Assembly: GCA_902799835.1 (NCBI GenBank)
Contig: CADCCF010000007.1
Span: forward strand, 1 to 54,841
From: an uncultured Pseudomonadota bacterium
GTDB taxonomy: Bacteria; Pseudomonadota; Alphaproteobacteria; RF32; CAG-239
Length of the DNA: 54,841 nucleotides
Direction of reading: 5' to 3'
The notes below the pieces were generated by a model that saw only the letters and a program-made list of their open reading frames with translations, searched no databases and was not told where the DNA came from. Of this stretch, positions 17,910 through 26,338 are shown one piece after another. The position numbers and the translations under genes are program-made. Position 1 is the first letter of the stretch. Every line of letters begins with the position of its first letter.

Positions 17910-18434
17910 TTATTCTTTATTGTTAACAACAAGGAACCGCCCGATTTGTTCTAAAGCAGAGCTCAATTCCGAATTATTGATTCCTTTTAACTGTTGCTTA
18001 ATATAGTTTTCTTCTTTTACAGTAACAAGTTTTTTTTCTGAGTTATCAGTAGATAAAGATTTTTTTTCATCCTGCATTATTTGTAAATTTTGCATTATTT
18101 TCAGCCGACTTACCGCTTCATATCCAAAAAAAACATTAACTTTATTTATAATTATTTTTGATTTTTGTTGCAGTTCCAAAGCCAAAGCACCACTCGCCGC
18201 CTCAATATGCAACACTCCGTTGCGGCGCTCATCTTTCTTAAAATCAACTCTTACCGGTTTGGTCAATTGCGCAATTTCTTCACCGACGATATCTTTCCAA
18301 TTGCGAATTATATCAGCTTCAATAAAAGCTTTTTTTCCCAATATTTTACGCGCAAAAGAGCCGACGACAATATTCATATTTTGCAGATCGCCGCACCTTC
18401 TCTCTTTGCTAACAATTTCATTATCTTTTTTCAT
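17910..18434 (-). CDS. dciA: DciA-like protein (DUF721)
   Basis: The 174-aa protein has the DUF721 core in residues 25-115: IIRNWKDIVGEEIAQLTKPVRV, then GVLHIEAASGALALELQQKS. DciA helps load the replicative helicase DnaB in bacteria without DnaC. The C-terminal tail is Lys/Glu-rich and poorly conserved. It forms a two-gene unit with the DsbA-like gene. Confidence 0.8.
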   Translation of the reverse strand: MKKDNEIVSKERRCGDLQNMNIVVGSFARKILGKKAFIEADIIRNWKDIVGEEIAQLTKPVRVDFKKDERRNGVLHIEAASGALALELQQKSKIIINKVNVFFGYEAVSRLKIMQNLQIMQDEKKSLSTDNSEKKLVTVKEENYIKQQLKGINNSELSSALEQIGRFLVVNNKE

Positions 18435-18481
18435 GATGATTCAATTTGTAACAAACAATATTCACAAGCGCAAGGCTTTTA

Positions 18482-18511
18482 TTGACTCTTAACTGCTAAG
18501 ACTAATATAAT
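18482..18511 (+). promoter_or_regulatory. Promoter of fliO-fliP
   Basis: TTGACT (18482-18487) and TATAAT (18506-18511) are separated by 18 nt, 25 bp before the fliO ATG. It is a housekeeping-type promoter rather than a sigma-28 or sigma-54 site. Confidence 0.6.
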
Positions 18512-18536
18512 TCATCTTTGAAAAGAGAGGTTATTG

Positions 18537-18824
18537 ATGGACAACGGACAGCTTTTAACGGCAATTTTAGGCTTAATATTTGTACTTGGACTTGCTCTTG
18601 TAACCATTACTTTGCTCAAGTGGTTACAAACTAAGGGGGCTGATTTTTGTCTGTGCAAAAAACTAAAATCATCTCGCTGTATAAACATCATTGAACAACG
18701 CCGTCTTGATACGCGCAACAGTCTGGCTATTGTTGAAGCTGACGGCATTCGTTACTTTTTGCTTATAGGTGCCGATTCGTCACTTGTTTTAAACCAGACC
18801 GCACGGAAAGAAAAATCAAAATGA
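18537..18824 (+). CDS. fliO: FliO-like flagellar export component
   Basis: The 95-aa protein has one N-terminal membrane helix (LLTAILGLIFVLGLALVTITL). A small cytoplasmic domain follows, RRLDTRNSLAIVEADGIRYFLLIG, which fits FliO. FliO stabilises FliP during assembly of the export gate. The call is supported by the ATGA overlap with fliP. The start is the ATG at 18537, with AGAGAGG upstream, rather than the TTG before it. Confidence 0.75.
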   Translation: MDNGQLLTAILGLIFVLGLALVTITLLKWLQTKGADFCLCKKLKSSRCINIIEQRRLDTRNSLAIVEADGIRYFLLIGADSSLVLNQTARKEKSK

Positions 18825-19564
18825 CCAAAAAACTATTTTTTATTTTTGCTCTTGTTTTCGGTTTGGTACTTATGGCTGACTATGCTGCGGCTCAAACTAT
18901 CAGCCTTAATATTGATGATGCTTCTACCGGCTCAACCACGGCACGCATTTTCAGCGTGTTGGCACTGATAACGATTTTATCACTTGCTCCGTCAATTGTT
19001 ATTATGATGACGTCTTTCACCAGATTGATTGTCGTCTTTTCACTCACTCGCTCGGCTTTGGCCACCAACGCAACTCCTCCCAATATGGTGCTTATCTCTT
19101 TAGCCTTTTTTATGACAATTTTCATTATGTCGCCGACTTTTGAAAAATCTTGGGAAGAAGGAATAAAACCGGTAATTGATGAAAAAATTGAGCTCACCGA
19201 CGGTTTGGAAAAAGCCGCTCAACCTTTGAAAGAATTTATGGTCAACAACACTCGTGAAAAAGATTTGATGTTGTTTAACGACTTATCATCAGATAAAGAC
19301 AAAGTCGAAAAAATTGAAGATGCTCCGCTTAAAATAACCATTCCGGCTTTTATGATAAGTGAGTTGCGCCGCGCTTTTGAAATCGGATTTTTGATTTATT
19401 TGCCGTTTTTGATTATTGATATGGTGGTTGCTTCCGTCCTCATGTCCATGGGTATGATGATGTTACCGCCCAGTGTTGTTTCCCTACCGTTTAAGGTCGT
19501 ATTTTTCGTATTGATTGACGGATGGTATATGTTGGCCGGATCACTGATAAACAGCTTCCACTAA
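18821..19564 (+). CDS. fliP: Flagellar export gate protein FliP
   Basis: The 247-aa protein has a cleavable signal sequence ending near AAAQT. The FliP core includes MMTSFTRLIVVFSLTRSALA and TPPNMVLISLAFFMT. The C-terminal half includes SELRRAFEIGFLIYLPFLII and MGMMMLPP. FliP forms the export gate with FliQ and FliR. Only fliO and fliP are present here, between dciA and a NUDIX gene, so the other flagellar genes must lie elsewhere or be absent. Confidence 0.93.
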   Translation: MTKKLFFIFALVFGLVLMADYAAAQTISLNIDDASTGSTTARIFSVLALITILSLAPSIVIMMTSFTRLIVVFSLTRSALATNATPPNMVLISLAFFMTIFIMSPTFEKSWEEGIKPVIDEKIELTDGLEKAAQPLKEFMVNNTREKDLMLFNDLSSDKDKVEKIEDAPLKITIPAFMISELRRAFEIGFLIYLPFLIIDMVVASVLMSMGMMMLPPSVVSLPFKVVFFVLIDGWYMLAGSLINSFH

Positions 19565-20025
19565 TTCACATCGTCTAAAACTATCGTCTCTTTAATGTCT
19601 TTTAATTTCTTCAAATAGGGAATAATAGCTTTGGGATAAAAATCAGAAGCCGCCAAATCATCCAGTTTAATCCATTTTATTTTCTGCTCATTATCATCTG
19701 GCTCGTAACCGTTAGACAATGTCGAAAAATCATCAACCTCACATTCAAACATCAATTCTTCCAAATGGAAACAATCTAAATCAAATGATTGTTCATGATT
19801 TTTGGCAATATAATCTCTTACCAAAACCAAACGCAATGGTTTCACTTCTACGTTTAATTCTTCTTTACACTCTCTGATAATAGTCTCTTTTATGGTCTCG
19901 CCCCACTCATGACCACCACCGGGCAACTTACAATAGCGTCCGCGCCCATAATCAACGCTTTCCACCAATAACTGGTTATCTTTTATAATAATGGCTTTTA
20001 CCGAATGCCTAAACACTTTTTCCAT
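19561..20025 (-). CDS. NUDIX hydrolase
   Basis: The 154-aa protein carries a complete Nudix box, GGHEWGETIKETIIRECKEE, with the REXXEE metal-binding glutamates. It hydrolyses a nucleoside diphosphate-linked substrate that cannot be named from sequence. Its 3' end overlaps the convergent fliP by 4 bp. The gene lies 5 bp downstream of htpX in a tcdA-htpX-nudix run. Confidence 0.88.
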   Translation of the reverse strand: MEKVFRHSVKAIIIKDNQLLVESVDYGRGRYCKLPGGGHEWGETIKETIIRECKEELNVEVKPLRLVLVRDYIAKNHEQSFDLDCFHLEELMFECEVDDFSTLSNGYEPDDNEQKIKWIKLDDLAASDFYPKAIIPYLKKLKDIKETIVLDDVN

Positions 20026-20030
20026 TTATT

Positions 20031-20855
20031 TTACTCCGCTCTCATACCAAGTGCTATTTCTTTCAATCTTTTTACTCTGTCTTGTGTTGACGGGTGAGTT
20101 GAAAACAATTTTGACAAACCCAACGGATTAACGATAAACATATGCGAATTTTGTGCAGTTGCTCCGGTCAACATCTTGCTTTTAGCCGCGTCCTCCAGTT
20201 TTTGCAAAGCCGAGGCCAACCACATAGGATGTCCGGTCAAATTTGCCGATCCTTCATCAGCCTTATACTCTCTCTCACGCGAAATTGACATCTGAATAAT
20301 TGAAGCGGCAATCGGCATCAGAATTGCGGCTATCGCCCCATTATTGCGCTGTTGATTTGCGGTTTTGACGCGCGCAAAATTAGCCAAATACGCTATCGCA
20401 CCGGCAAAGGTCGCCGCAATGGTTCCGGTCAAAATATCATAATTGCGTACATGACTCATCTCATGAGCCAAAACCCCTTTAACTTCATCACGCGACAAAA
20501 TCTTCAACAATCCTTTAGTAGCTGCAACAGCTGCATGTTTAGGACTGCGCCCTGTGGCAAAAGCATTGGGCACTTCATCCGGTATAATATAGACTTTTGG
20601 CATCGGCAACCGAGCTTCTTTGGCTAAATCAGCCACAATTTCATAAAGCTCCGGACTTTGAGAATTGTTAACCTCAATTGCTCGATAATGCTTCAGCACC
20701 AAAGAATCACTAAAAAAGTAGCTGAAAAAGTTAAGCCCTAAAGCCGCCACAAAAGCCATTTTCATGCCTTGCGCTCCGGCAATCAGATTGCCAAAAAACA
20801 TAAAAATCAATACCAAAATTGTCATCAAAATAAAAGTTTTGCTTTTTGCCATCAT
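20031..20855 (-). CDS. htpX: Membrane zinc metalloprotease HtpX
   Basis: The 274-aa M48 peptidase has N-terminal membrane helices (TFILMTILVLIFMFFGNLI), the zinc motif HEMSHVRNYD and a downstream Glu in SREREYKADE. HtpX takes part in quality control of inner-membrane proteins. A second ATG follows the first directly, so the start could be 20852. The gene is spaced 2 bp from tcdA. Confidence 0.92.
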   Translation of the reverse strand: MMAKSKTFILMTILVLIFMFFGNLIAGAQGMKMAFVAALGLNFFSYFFSDSLVLKHYRAIEVNNSQSPELYEIVADLAKEARLPMPKVYIIPDEVPNAFATGRSPKHAAVAATKGLLKILSRDEVKGVLAHEMSHVRNYDILTGTIAATFAGAIAYLANFARVKTANQQRNNGAIAAILMPIAASIIQMSISREREYKADEGSANLTGHPMWLASALQKLEDAAKSKMLTGATAQNSHMFIVNPLGLSKLFSTHPSTQDRVKRLKEIALGMRAE

Positions 20856-20857
20856 GG

Positions 20858-21553
20858 TTAGTCCTTATTTTGTTTTATTAAATCTTTAATGACCTCTGCG
20901 GCCATAATCATCCCAACTACCGGCGGTGTAAACGAAGTTGAGCCCGGTACATTTCCCAAATCCGAGCTGAGCGGCTGTTCTTTGGAATAAACAACTTTCA
21001 AGCTTTCAATACCTCTTTTATGCAGCTCCTTACGCATAACTTTGGCCAAAGGACAGACACTGGTTATACTGATATCTGCAACCTCGAACATTTGCGGATT
21101 TAACTTATTACCGGCACCCATCGCCGAAATAATCGGCACCCCTGCTTTTCGCGCCGCCTCAACCAAACTGATCTTTCCCGTCACTGTATCAATTGCATCA
21201 ACTACATAGTCATATTGCTTAAAATCAAATTGCTGAGCCGTTTCAGGCAGATAAAAAACCTTATAAGTCGTCACTTGGCAATCCGGATTAATATCAGCGA
21301 TTCTTCTCGCTGCCACCTCGACTTTTGCTTGTCCGATGGTGGAATGCAAAGCATAAAGCTGACGGTTCAGGTTAGTGAGCTCAAATTTGTCGTTGTCAAC
21401 TAAGTCCAACGCTCCAACTCCGGAACGCGCCAAAGCTTCGACCACATAGCTTCCTACTCCGCCGATACCAAAAACCGCCACCCGCACTTTGGCCAATCTT
21501 GCCAAAGCCGACTTACCCAACACTAATTCGCTGCGTGAAAACTGATTTTCCAT
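20858..21553 (-). CDS. tcdA: tRNA threonylcarbamoyladenosine dehydratase TcdA-like (ThiF/E1 family)
   Basis: The 231-aa protein has an E1-like Rossmann fold with VAVFGIGGVGSYVVEALAR, the Asp/Arg region LVDNDKFELTNLNRQ, and FTPPVVGMIMA near the C-terminus. TcdA activates t6A at position 37 with ATP to make the cyclic form. The length and the RQLYALHSTIGQAK segment favour TcdA over MoeB/ThiF. It begins the tcdA-htpX-nudix unit. Confidence 0.85.
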   Translation of the reverse strand: MENQFSRSELVLGKSALARLAKVRVAVFGIGGVGSYVVEALARSGVGALDLVDNDKFELTNLNRQLYALHSTIGQAKVEVAARRIADINPDCQVTTYKVFYLPETAQQFDFKQYDYVVDAIDTVTGKISLVEAARKAGVPIISAMGAGNKLNPQMFEVADISITSVCPLAKVMRKELHKRGIESLKVVYSKEQPLSSDLGNVPGSTSFTPPVVGMIMAAEVIKDLIKQNKD

Positions 21554-21632
21554 TCATATTATTCCTCAATCCGGCTCTTCAAATTCAATAAGCCAAAATT
21601 AAATTATTAGCAAGCAAAATATCATTTCCCCA

Positions 21633-21661
21633 TTGATTTTTTCTATCTTAAAGTTTATTTT
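21633..21661 (+). promoter_or_regulatory. Possible promoter of the flavodoxin-fold gene
   Basis: TTGATT (21633-21638) and TATTTT (21656-21661) with 17-nt spacing lie 18 bp before the ATG at 21680. The region is very AT-rich, so chance matches are likely. Confidence 0.35.
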
Positions 21662-21679
21662 CTATTTGGGAGAAAAAAT

Positions 21680-22246
21680 ATGAAACTTTTATATATAAAT
21701 GCCTGCGTCAGAAAAGAATCTCGCACCAAGATTTTGGCAGACTATTTGGTTGCCAAGCTCAACGCCTCAAACAAAGAAATTCACCTTCCCTCTCTTGGGC
21801 TCAAACCTTTAAATGAAACCGACCTGCATCGTCGTGATCAACTGATTGCCGCCCAAGATTTCAGCAATCCGCTGTTTGATTTGGCCAAAGATTTTGCGGC
21901 CGCTGATACAATCGTTATTGCCGCACCCTATTGGGACTTGTCTTTTCCTACTTGGCTGAAACTTTATATTGAGCACATCAACATCAATAATCTGGTTTTC
22001 AAATTTTCACCGCAAGGCGAGGTTATTCCATTGTGTCATGCACAAAAACTTTATTATGTCACAACCAAAGGCGGTTATAATACTGATGATTTTGGCTTTG
22101 AATACATCAAGGCTTTGGCACAAAATTTTTATGGTATCAAAAACGTGCACCTGATCAAAGCAGAAGGACTTGATGTATATGGAACTGATATCACCCAACA
22201 AATCGCCCTTGCCCAATCTGATATCGATAACCTTCTTGACATGTAG
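21680..22246 (+). CDS. Flavodoxin-fold NAD(P)H oxidoreductase, AzoR-like
   Basis: The 188-aa protein starts LLYINACVRKESRTKILADY, an FMN phosphate-binding loop. The AzoR/NQO-family segment APYWDLSFPTWLKLYIEHI follows. These enzymes transfer two electrons from NAD(P)H through FMN to quinones or azo compounds. The ATG is preceded by GGGAGA. It stands alone on the plus strand between two minus-strand units. Confidence 0.8.
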   Translation: MKLLYINACVRKESRTKILADYLVAKLNASNKEIHLPSLGLKPLNETDLHRRDQLIAAQDFSNPLFDLAKDFAAADTIVIAAPYWDLSFPTWLKLYIEHININNLVFKFSPQGEVIPLCHAQKLYYVTTKGGYNTDDFGFEYIKALAQNFYGIKNVHLIKAEGLDVYGTDITQQIALAQSDIDNLLDM

Positions 22247-22379
22247 TAATCGAAATCCTTGTAAAATACTCATTATCTTTTTGCTTGACTTATTTAGCAT
22301 TTTCAGTTAAGTGTAGCACCAATTCACTATTATTTAGATAAATATTTTTTTATTTTTTTGGTTAGACATAAAATCCCGA

Positions 22380-22610
22380 AAACATCTTTTGTTTATAAGC
22401 ACCGAGCAAAAGGTTTAAGCAGTCCGTCATACCTTTGAGTTTGAAAAAGCTTACAATTTCGTGTTCGGTTTAAGCCAAAACATCTGATGCGATAAGTAGC
22501 GGCAAGCGAACATCAGCGGGTGTCTGTATTTTTTACAGGCAAAAAAGAGCCCTTCTCTTTCCCTCTGGACTTGGAAGCAGTCTTTGAGGGTTTTCTTTTT
22601 TTAAACCAGC
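22380..22610. other. Structured non-coding interval, possible small RNA
   Basis: The 387-bp gap between the AzoR-like gene and the deformylase gene holds no credible ORF but several inverted repeats. ACCGAGCA near 22401 pairs with TGTTCGGT, and AAAGGT with ACCTTT inside it. CTGATG pairs with CATCAG around 22490-22517. CTGT and ACAG enclose a T run near 22530. CCCTC and GAGGG near 22560-22590 precede a T-rich stretch that could be a plus-strand terminator. On the minus strand AAAGAG and CTCTTT with a T run could end the deformylase transcript. I could not match it to a known RNA. Confidence 0.35.
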
Positions 22611-22633
22611 AATCCACTATAAGCTTTTCTTGT

Positions 22634-23377
22634 TTATTTCTTCGAAAATTTTTGCAATATGCCTGCCAAATTAGCCGCCCACCATTCGGCACCGCTTGTC
22701 AAATCATCAAATTCGGAATCTCTGATTTCAATCAGCCCATAATCATAGCCCTTTTCCTCACCGCATATTATCACTGCTCCGGTAGAATACTTTTGCAGAT
22801 CATAAGGAACATTAGCCCCTATTTTTTTATTAACATTTTGGCTCAACTCATGATACACAAAATCGGACAACTTATTGGGTTTATTCCACAAAATTCCGGC
22901 ATTCCACGGACGAAAGTTTCCTCCTTTCAGCTGCGGGGTGAAACTATGAACCGAAAAAATCAGCGGCTTCTTACCCAAGCTCTTAACATGAGAAATTTGT
23001 CTTTCCAACGCCTGATAATATGGATAATAATATAAATTAAGTCGTTTATCCCTTTCTTTTTCATCCAAATTTTGATTTGCTGGAATTATCACCTTATCAC
23101 TGCTACTGACAATCAACTCCTTTTCATCACTACGACGATTTAAATCAACCAACAATCGTGAATACTTGCCCAAAATTGCATAACAATTGAGCTTTTGAGC
23201 CAACCGGCGAGCAACTTCTCGTGCCCCTTTATCCCTCGCAATATGCGTATCCAAATTTTCTGCACTCACCCCCAAGGAATTATATTCCTCAGGGATTAGT
23301 GCTCCAGCGTGTTCACAAGTAATAATCCATTCACAATCTGACAGCTGATTAACTTCTTCAAAAACCTTATCTTGCAT
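22634..23377 (-). CDS. N-formylglutamate amidohydrolase-family protein
   Basis: The 247-aa protein has ITCEHAGALIPEEYN near the start, DTHIARDKGAREVARRLA, and FSVHSFTPQL, the metal-binding pattern of the N-formylglutamate amidohydrolase (HutG/FGase) family. Members hydrolyse N-acyl glutamate-type amides with a zinc-like metal. No histidine-degradation genes are near. It starts 3 bp after the stop of the amidoligase-like gene, so the two are almost certainly cotranscribed and may act on the same amide. Confidence 0.82.
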   Translation of the reverse strand: MQDKVFEEVNQLSDCEWIITCEHAGALIPEEYNSLGVSAENLDTHIARDKGAREVARRLAQKLNCYAILGKYSRLLVDLNRRSDEKELIVSSSDKVIIPANQNLDEKERDKRLNLYYYPYYQALERQISHVKSLGKKPLIFSVHSFTPQLKGGNFRPWNAGILWNKPNKLSDFVYHELSQNVNKKIGANVPYDLQKYSTGAVIICGEEKGYDYGLIEIRDSEFDDLTSGAEWWAANLAGILQKFSKK

Positions 23378-23380
23378 GGT

Positions 23381-25105
23381 TTATGCTACTCTCCCTTTAT
23401 TCATCATTGTTCTAACCATTTTATCCCTAACTGGATTATAGTGACGTAATTTCTTGGTTGCTTCAAGTGCATGGTCAACCATACGAAGATAATCTTGCTC
23501 TTGCTTGATTACATCTGTCGCCACAGGTCGCTTCATCGGACGATATGAATCATGCGGAACAACATCATATTTGTAATTAAGCGGATGCATAACTGTCTTA
23601 TCATCACTATTAACATTATTATACCATGTATATTTGTTTAGCAATTCATGATTAACATGATGCGGATTATTTTCCACTGCTGCTGCCACAAATTCACGAT
23701 TAAATTGCAAATACGCTTCGACAAACTTTTTATTAAAATTTGCATTCATTGCTCTCATTTCAACGGTATGTTGCGGCATAACATTGAGAGTTTTATATTT
23801 ATTACCGAATGATACCATCTCTCTCAGTTCGGTCTTATCATCACACAATTCAACCATCAACGCCAAAAACGGATAATCTCTATCTCCTTGGGAGCTTAAA
23901 TTACGACTGATATAAGTTGCATATAACAGATTATTATCCCTGCGTTCCGGCGCCGCAAACGCCCCAACAATTTCTTCTTCATGTTGCATCATGCGTTTAA
24001 CCAAACGCTTATATGCATCCATATCCAAACTGTCCGAACACAAATGTTGGTGCAAAGAACAATGTTTATTAACGTGCCCTTGCTCAAAAGCATCAAATAT
24101 TTTCAAACACATTTGTTCGTCTTGTTTATCATACATAACGCGACTGGCAAACTCCACCGGAAACAATCCGACATAAGGCACTAAACTTTCGTCACGCATA
24201 ATAACTCCGGCTGATTCCTTATCGCCATAAACTGACGGATCTTTATTAGTAAAATAAAATTTTTGCCAACCATTTTTTTCTTTCAAATAATCAGCCAAAA
24301 CATGATAATCACCCAACTCCTCAGGCACATAAAATTCCAGTTCAAACCCGTTTGGCCAGTATGTATTTTTAGTACGTGGGGCATCTTTTTGCTCAAGTTG
24401 AAACAAATCTGCTTGTTGGGAGGTAAGATTATTACCTTGCTTTCTGTAAACCAAACTCAAACGATTGCGTAAATCATGCAATTGTTTTATATGTTGTTTA
24501 CGTGCTTCAAAAGTATAATCATCATTATAAACATATTCTTTGGCAATATTTGCGCGCAACCATGTATCAGTCATCTTTTGTGCTTGACGATAAACATTGC
24601 CTCTGGCTGTAATATCAGCAAAATTTTCATCTAAAACTGCCATTAAATCTTTAGCGACCATCAGCCCGTGTTTGCTTGAATAAGGCATATTAGCTTTAAC
24701 CGGCCAATAACCAAATTCATTATTATGATCTTCTTTGGTACCAAAACTATAAACAAATTGTCTGAATTCAAAACCAAAAGTTTGCACTCCATCCAATAAA
24801 CTGCGTAACTTGCCATCTTTGGTTTTGGAATATTTCTTAGCGTCTATTTGTGAAATTTCCGGCTTATCAACATCGTAATCCTTTAACCACTCTTGTACAT
24901 CTGTGGCAAATTCGTGAAATTCTTCTTGTGCTTTCTCGCCATAATTATCAATAAAATACTCTACCATTCCGGCAAATGGTGCAATCATATTATCAACATG
25001 CCAATCATAGTAAAACTGTTTAAATTTCTTGCCGCCAACGAGCGCAAAGTAATCCGCGAAAGCGTTGTTAACTTCTGTAACCATATTATCCAAATTGTTA
25101 TTCAT
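23381..25105 (-). CDS. Putative amidoligase (glutamine synthetase-fold family)
   Basis: The 574-aa protein resembles the amidoligase family. GFELEF (253-258) fits the acidic metal-binding strand. RDESL (304-308) and PVEF (316-319) follow, then CSLHQHL with His352 and His354. LNVMPQ-HTVEMR (about 440-451) matches the closing Asn and Glu-Arg motif. Such enzymes join carboxylates to amines using ATP. The first 240 residues are not recognised and make it longer than minimal members. The start at 25105 is chosen for the AAGAGGAA site. The 5' region carries a leader ORF and an attenuator-like structure. The substrate is unknown. Confidence 0.62.
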   Translation of the reverse strand: MNNNLDNMVTEVNNAFADYFALVGGKKFKQFYYDWHVDNMIAPFAGMVEYFIDNYGEKAQEEFHEFATDVQEWLKDYDVDKPEISQIDAKKYSKTKDGKLRSLLDGVQTFGFEFRQFVYSFGTKEDHNNEFGYWPVKANMPYSSKHGLMVAKDLMAVLDENFADITARGNVYRQAQKMTDTWLRANIAKEYVYNDDYTFEARKQHIKQLHDLRNRLSLVYRKQGNNLTSQQADLFQLEQKDAPRTKNTYWPNGFELEFYVPEELGDYHVLADYLKEKNGWQKFYFTNKDPSVYGDKESAGVIMRDESLVPYVGLFPVEFASRVMYDKQDEQMCLKIFDAFEQGHVNKHCSLHQHLCSDSLDMDAYKRLVKRMMQHEEEIVGAFAAPERRDNNLLYATYISRNLSSQGDRDYPFLALMVELCDDKTELREMVSFGNKYKTLNVMPQHTVEMRAMNANFNKKFVEAYLQFNREFVAAAVENNPHHVNHELLNKYTWYNNVNSDDKTVMHPLNYKYDVVPHDSYRPMKRPVATDVIKQEQDYLRMVDHALEATKKLRHYNPVRDKMVRTMMNKGRVA

Positions 25106-25146
25106 TTTATTCCTCTTGATTATCTTTTTATTCAAATTAAACACAC

Positions 25147-25228
25147 AAAAACAGAAATGTGTGAGCGGCGCTCATTCCCCTGAGCACCCACATTTCTGCA
25201 TAACAGACAAAATAAAAATGCTCAGAGG
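25147..25228 (-). terminator. Attenuator-like terminator with competing pairing upstream of the amidoligase gene
   Basis: On the minus strand CAGAAATGTG (25198-25189) pairs with CACATTTCTG (25161-25152), and an 8-bp upper stem GGTGCTCA/TGAGCGCC sits inside. A TTTTTGTG tract follows, so this is a rho-independent terminator before the gene. TGCTCAGGGG within the upper stem (25186-25177) can instead pair over 10 bp with CCTCTGAGCA (25228-25219), which spans the stop codon of the leader ORF. The two folds exclude each other, as in transcription attenuation. Confidence 0.68.
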
Positions 25229-25344
25229 CCGATAAACAAGAAGTAAATAGAAATATAAAAGAAAATAGCGCAAGCCAAACCAAAACCGCTTTTGTAAGCT
25301 GTTGGTATGTCAAAAATACTAACTAAGTGACTTGCGTTTAACAT
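25222..25344 (-). CDS. 40-aa hydrophobic leader peptide or small membrane protein
   Basis: An ATG at 25344 with AGAGAGA about 8 nt upstream opens a 40-codon ORF ending TGA at 25222. The C-terminal part FFYISIYFLFIGL is rich in Phe, Tyr and Ile and would span a membrane. The stop codon lies in the strand that can disrupt the downstream terminator. Either a regulatory leader peptide or a true small membrane protein is possible. The promoter, ribosome-binding site and position favour a leader. Confidence 0.55.
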   Translation of the reverse strand: MLNASHLVSIFDIPTAYKSGFGLACAIFFYISIYFLFIGL

Positions 25345-25375
25345 TAATCTCTCTTTTTTCAATCAACCTTTTAAA

Positions 25376-25402
25376 GTTATATAGTTCAAATTCATCTGTC
25401 AA
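25376..25402 (-). promoter_or_regulatory. Promoter of the leader-amidoligase-deformylase unit
   Basis: On the minus strand a perfect TTGACA (25402-25397) is followed after 15 nt by TATAAC (25381-25376), about 32 bp before the leader ATG. The spacer is short, and a shifted -10 at 16-17 nt is also possible. Confidence 0.5.
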
Positions 25403-25501
25403 TAAAAAAATTACAATAGCTAAATTTTTTTACATTTATACTTCTCAAATAACAAAAACTCGTATATAGTTAATTTATCGCAATTACAGGAAACACAATC
25501 C

Positions 25502-26320
25502 ATGGACGAAAACGGAATTATCACACTCGAAAACAACCAAGCCCTATGTAAAATTTCACTATTCGGCGGACAAGTTTTGTCTTATCGCCCCAAAGGACAA
25601 ACTCATGATGTCTTTTGGTTAGGTGACTTAAACAAATTTGACGCTACTTCAGCCATTCGCGGCGGTATTCCGGTTTGTTGGCCACGCTTTGCAGCTGAAG
25701 AACTTAATAATCATCTTCCACGCCATGGTTTTGCCCGCACTTCCGATTGGAAACTGCAACATCTTGATGTTAATGAAAAACAAATAAAAGCTATATTATA
25801 CCTTCCTCCTGATGAAAAATATAATACTTTTCTATCTGCGACTTTATCAATAAAAATAACCGAGCAATTTGAGTGCAGTTTGGAGACCACCAACCACGGC
25901 AACCAAGAATGCAAATTCAGTGAGGCGCTTCATGCTTATTTTAATGTCGGTAATCGTGACACTGCTATCTTAAAAGGTTTTAACGGTTACCGCTACAAAA
26001 GTTCATTGGATCAACAAACTTATACTCAAAATAACGACCTGATAATTACTGATGAATTTGACGCGGCTTTTTTGAACCACCGCAATCACATAGAAATCAT
26101 TGATAAAGTTTTTAAACGCATCATCACATTGGAAAAAAGCGGTTCTGATACCACCATTGTTTGGAATCCAAACAAAGACTTAGCTGAAATGAGCTCAGGT
26201 CAATATAAAAACTTTATTTGCGTTGAGCCGGCCAATCAAGGTGCTTCATTCGTAACACTTGCACCTTCCCAAAAACATCGTCTGTCTATGGTTATCCGCG
26301 TAAATTCTTTGAATTTTTAA
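25502..26320 (+). CDS. D-hexose-6-phosphate mutarotase (aldose 1-epimerase family)
   Basis: The 272-aa protein has IRGGIPVCWPRF, PRHGFARTSDW and EALHAYFNVG, the YeaD-type mutarotase motifs with catalytic His and Glu. It interconverts alpha and beta anomers of glucose-6-phosphate and related sugars. The start has only CAGGAAAC, about 10 nt upstream. It converges with galE, leaving an 18-bp gap. Confidence 0.85.
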   Translation: MDENGIITLENNQALCKISLFGGQVLSYRPKGQTHDVFWLGDLNKFDATSAIRGGIPVCWPRFAAEELNNHLPRHGFARTSDWKLQHLDVNEKQIKAILYLPPDEKYNTFLSATLSIKITEQFECSLETTNHGNQECKFSEALHAYFNVGNRDTAILKGFNGYRYKSSLDQQTYTQNNDLIITDEFDAAFLNHRNHIEIIDKVFKRIITLEKSGSDTTIVWNPNKDLAEMSSGQYKNFICVEPANQGASFVTLAPSQKHRLSMVIRVNSLNF

Positions 26321-26338
26321 GAATTATGCAAACAAAAA

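Noticed and set aside
22560..22600. SRP RNA tip, from the string GGAAGCAG
   Set aside because: The flanking bases do not form the conserved symmetric loop and tetraloop of SRP domain IV.
22634..23377. Histidine utilisation (hut) operon
   Set aside because: The deformylase family fits HutG, but no hutH, hutU or hutI is present and the partner is an amidoligase-like gene.
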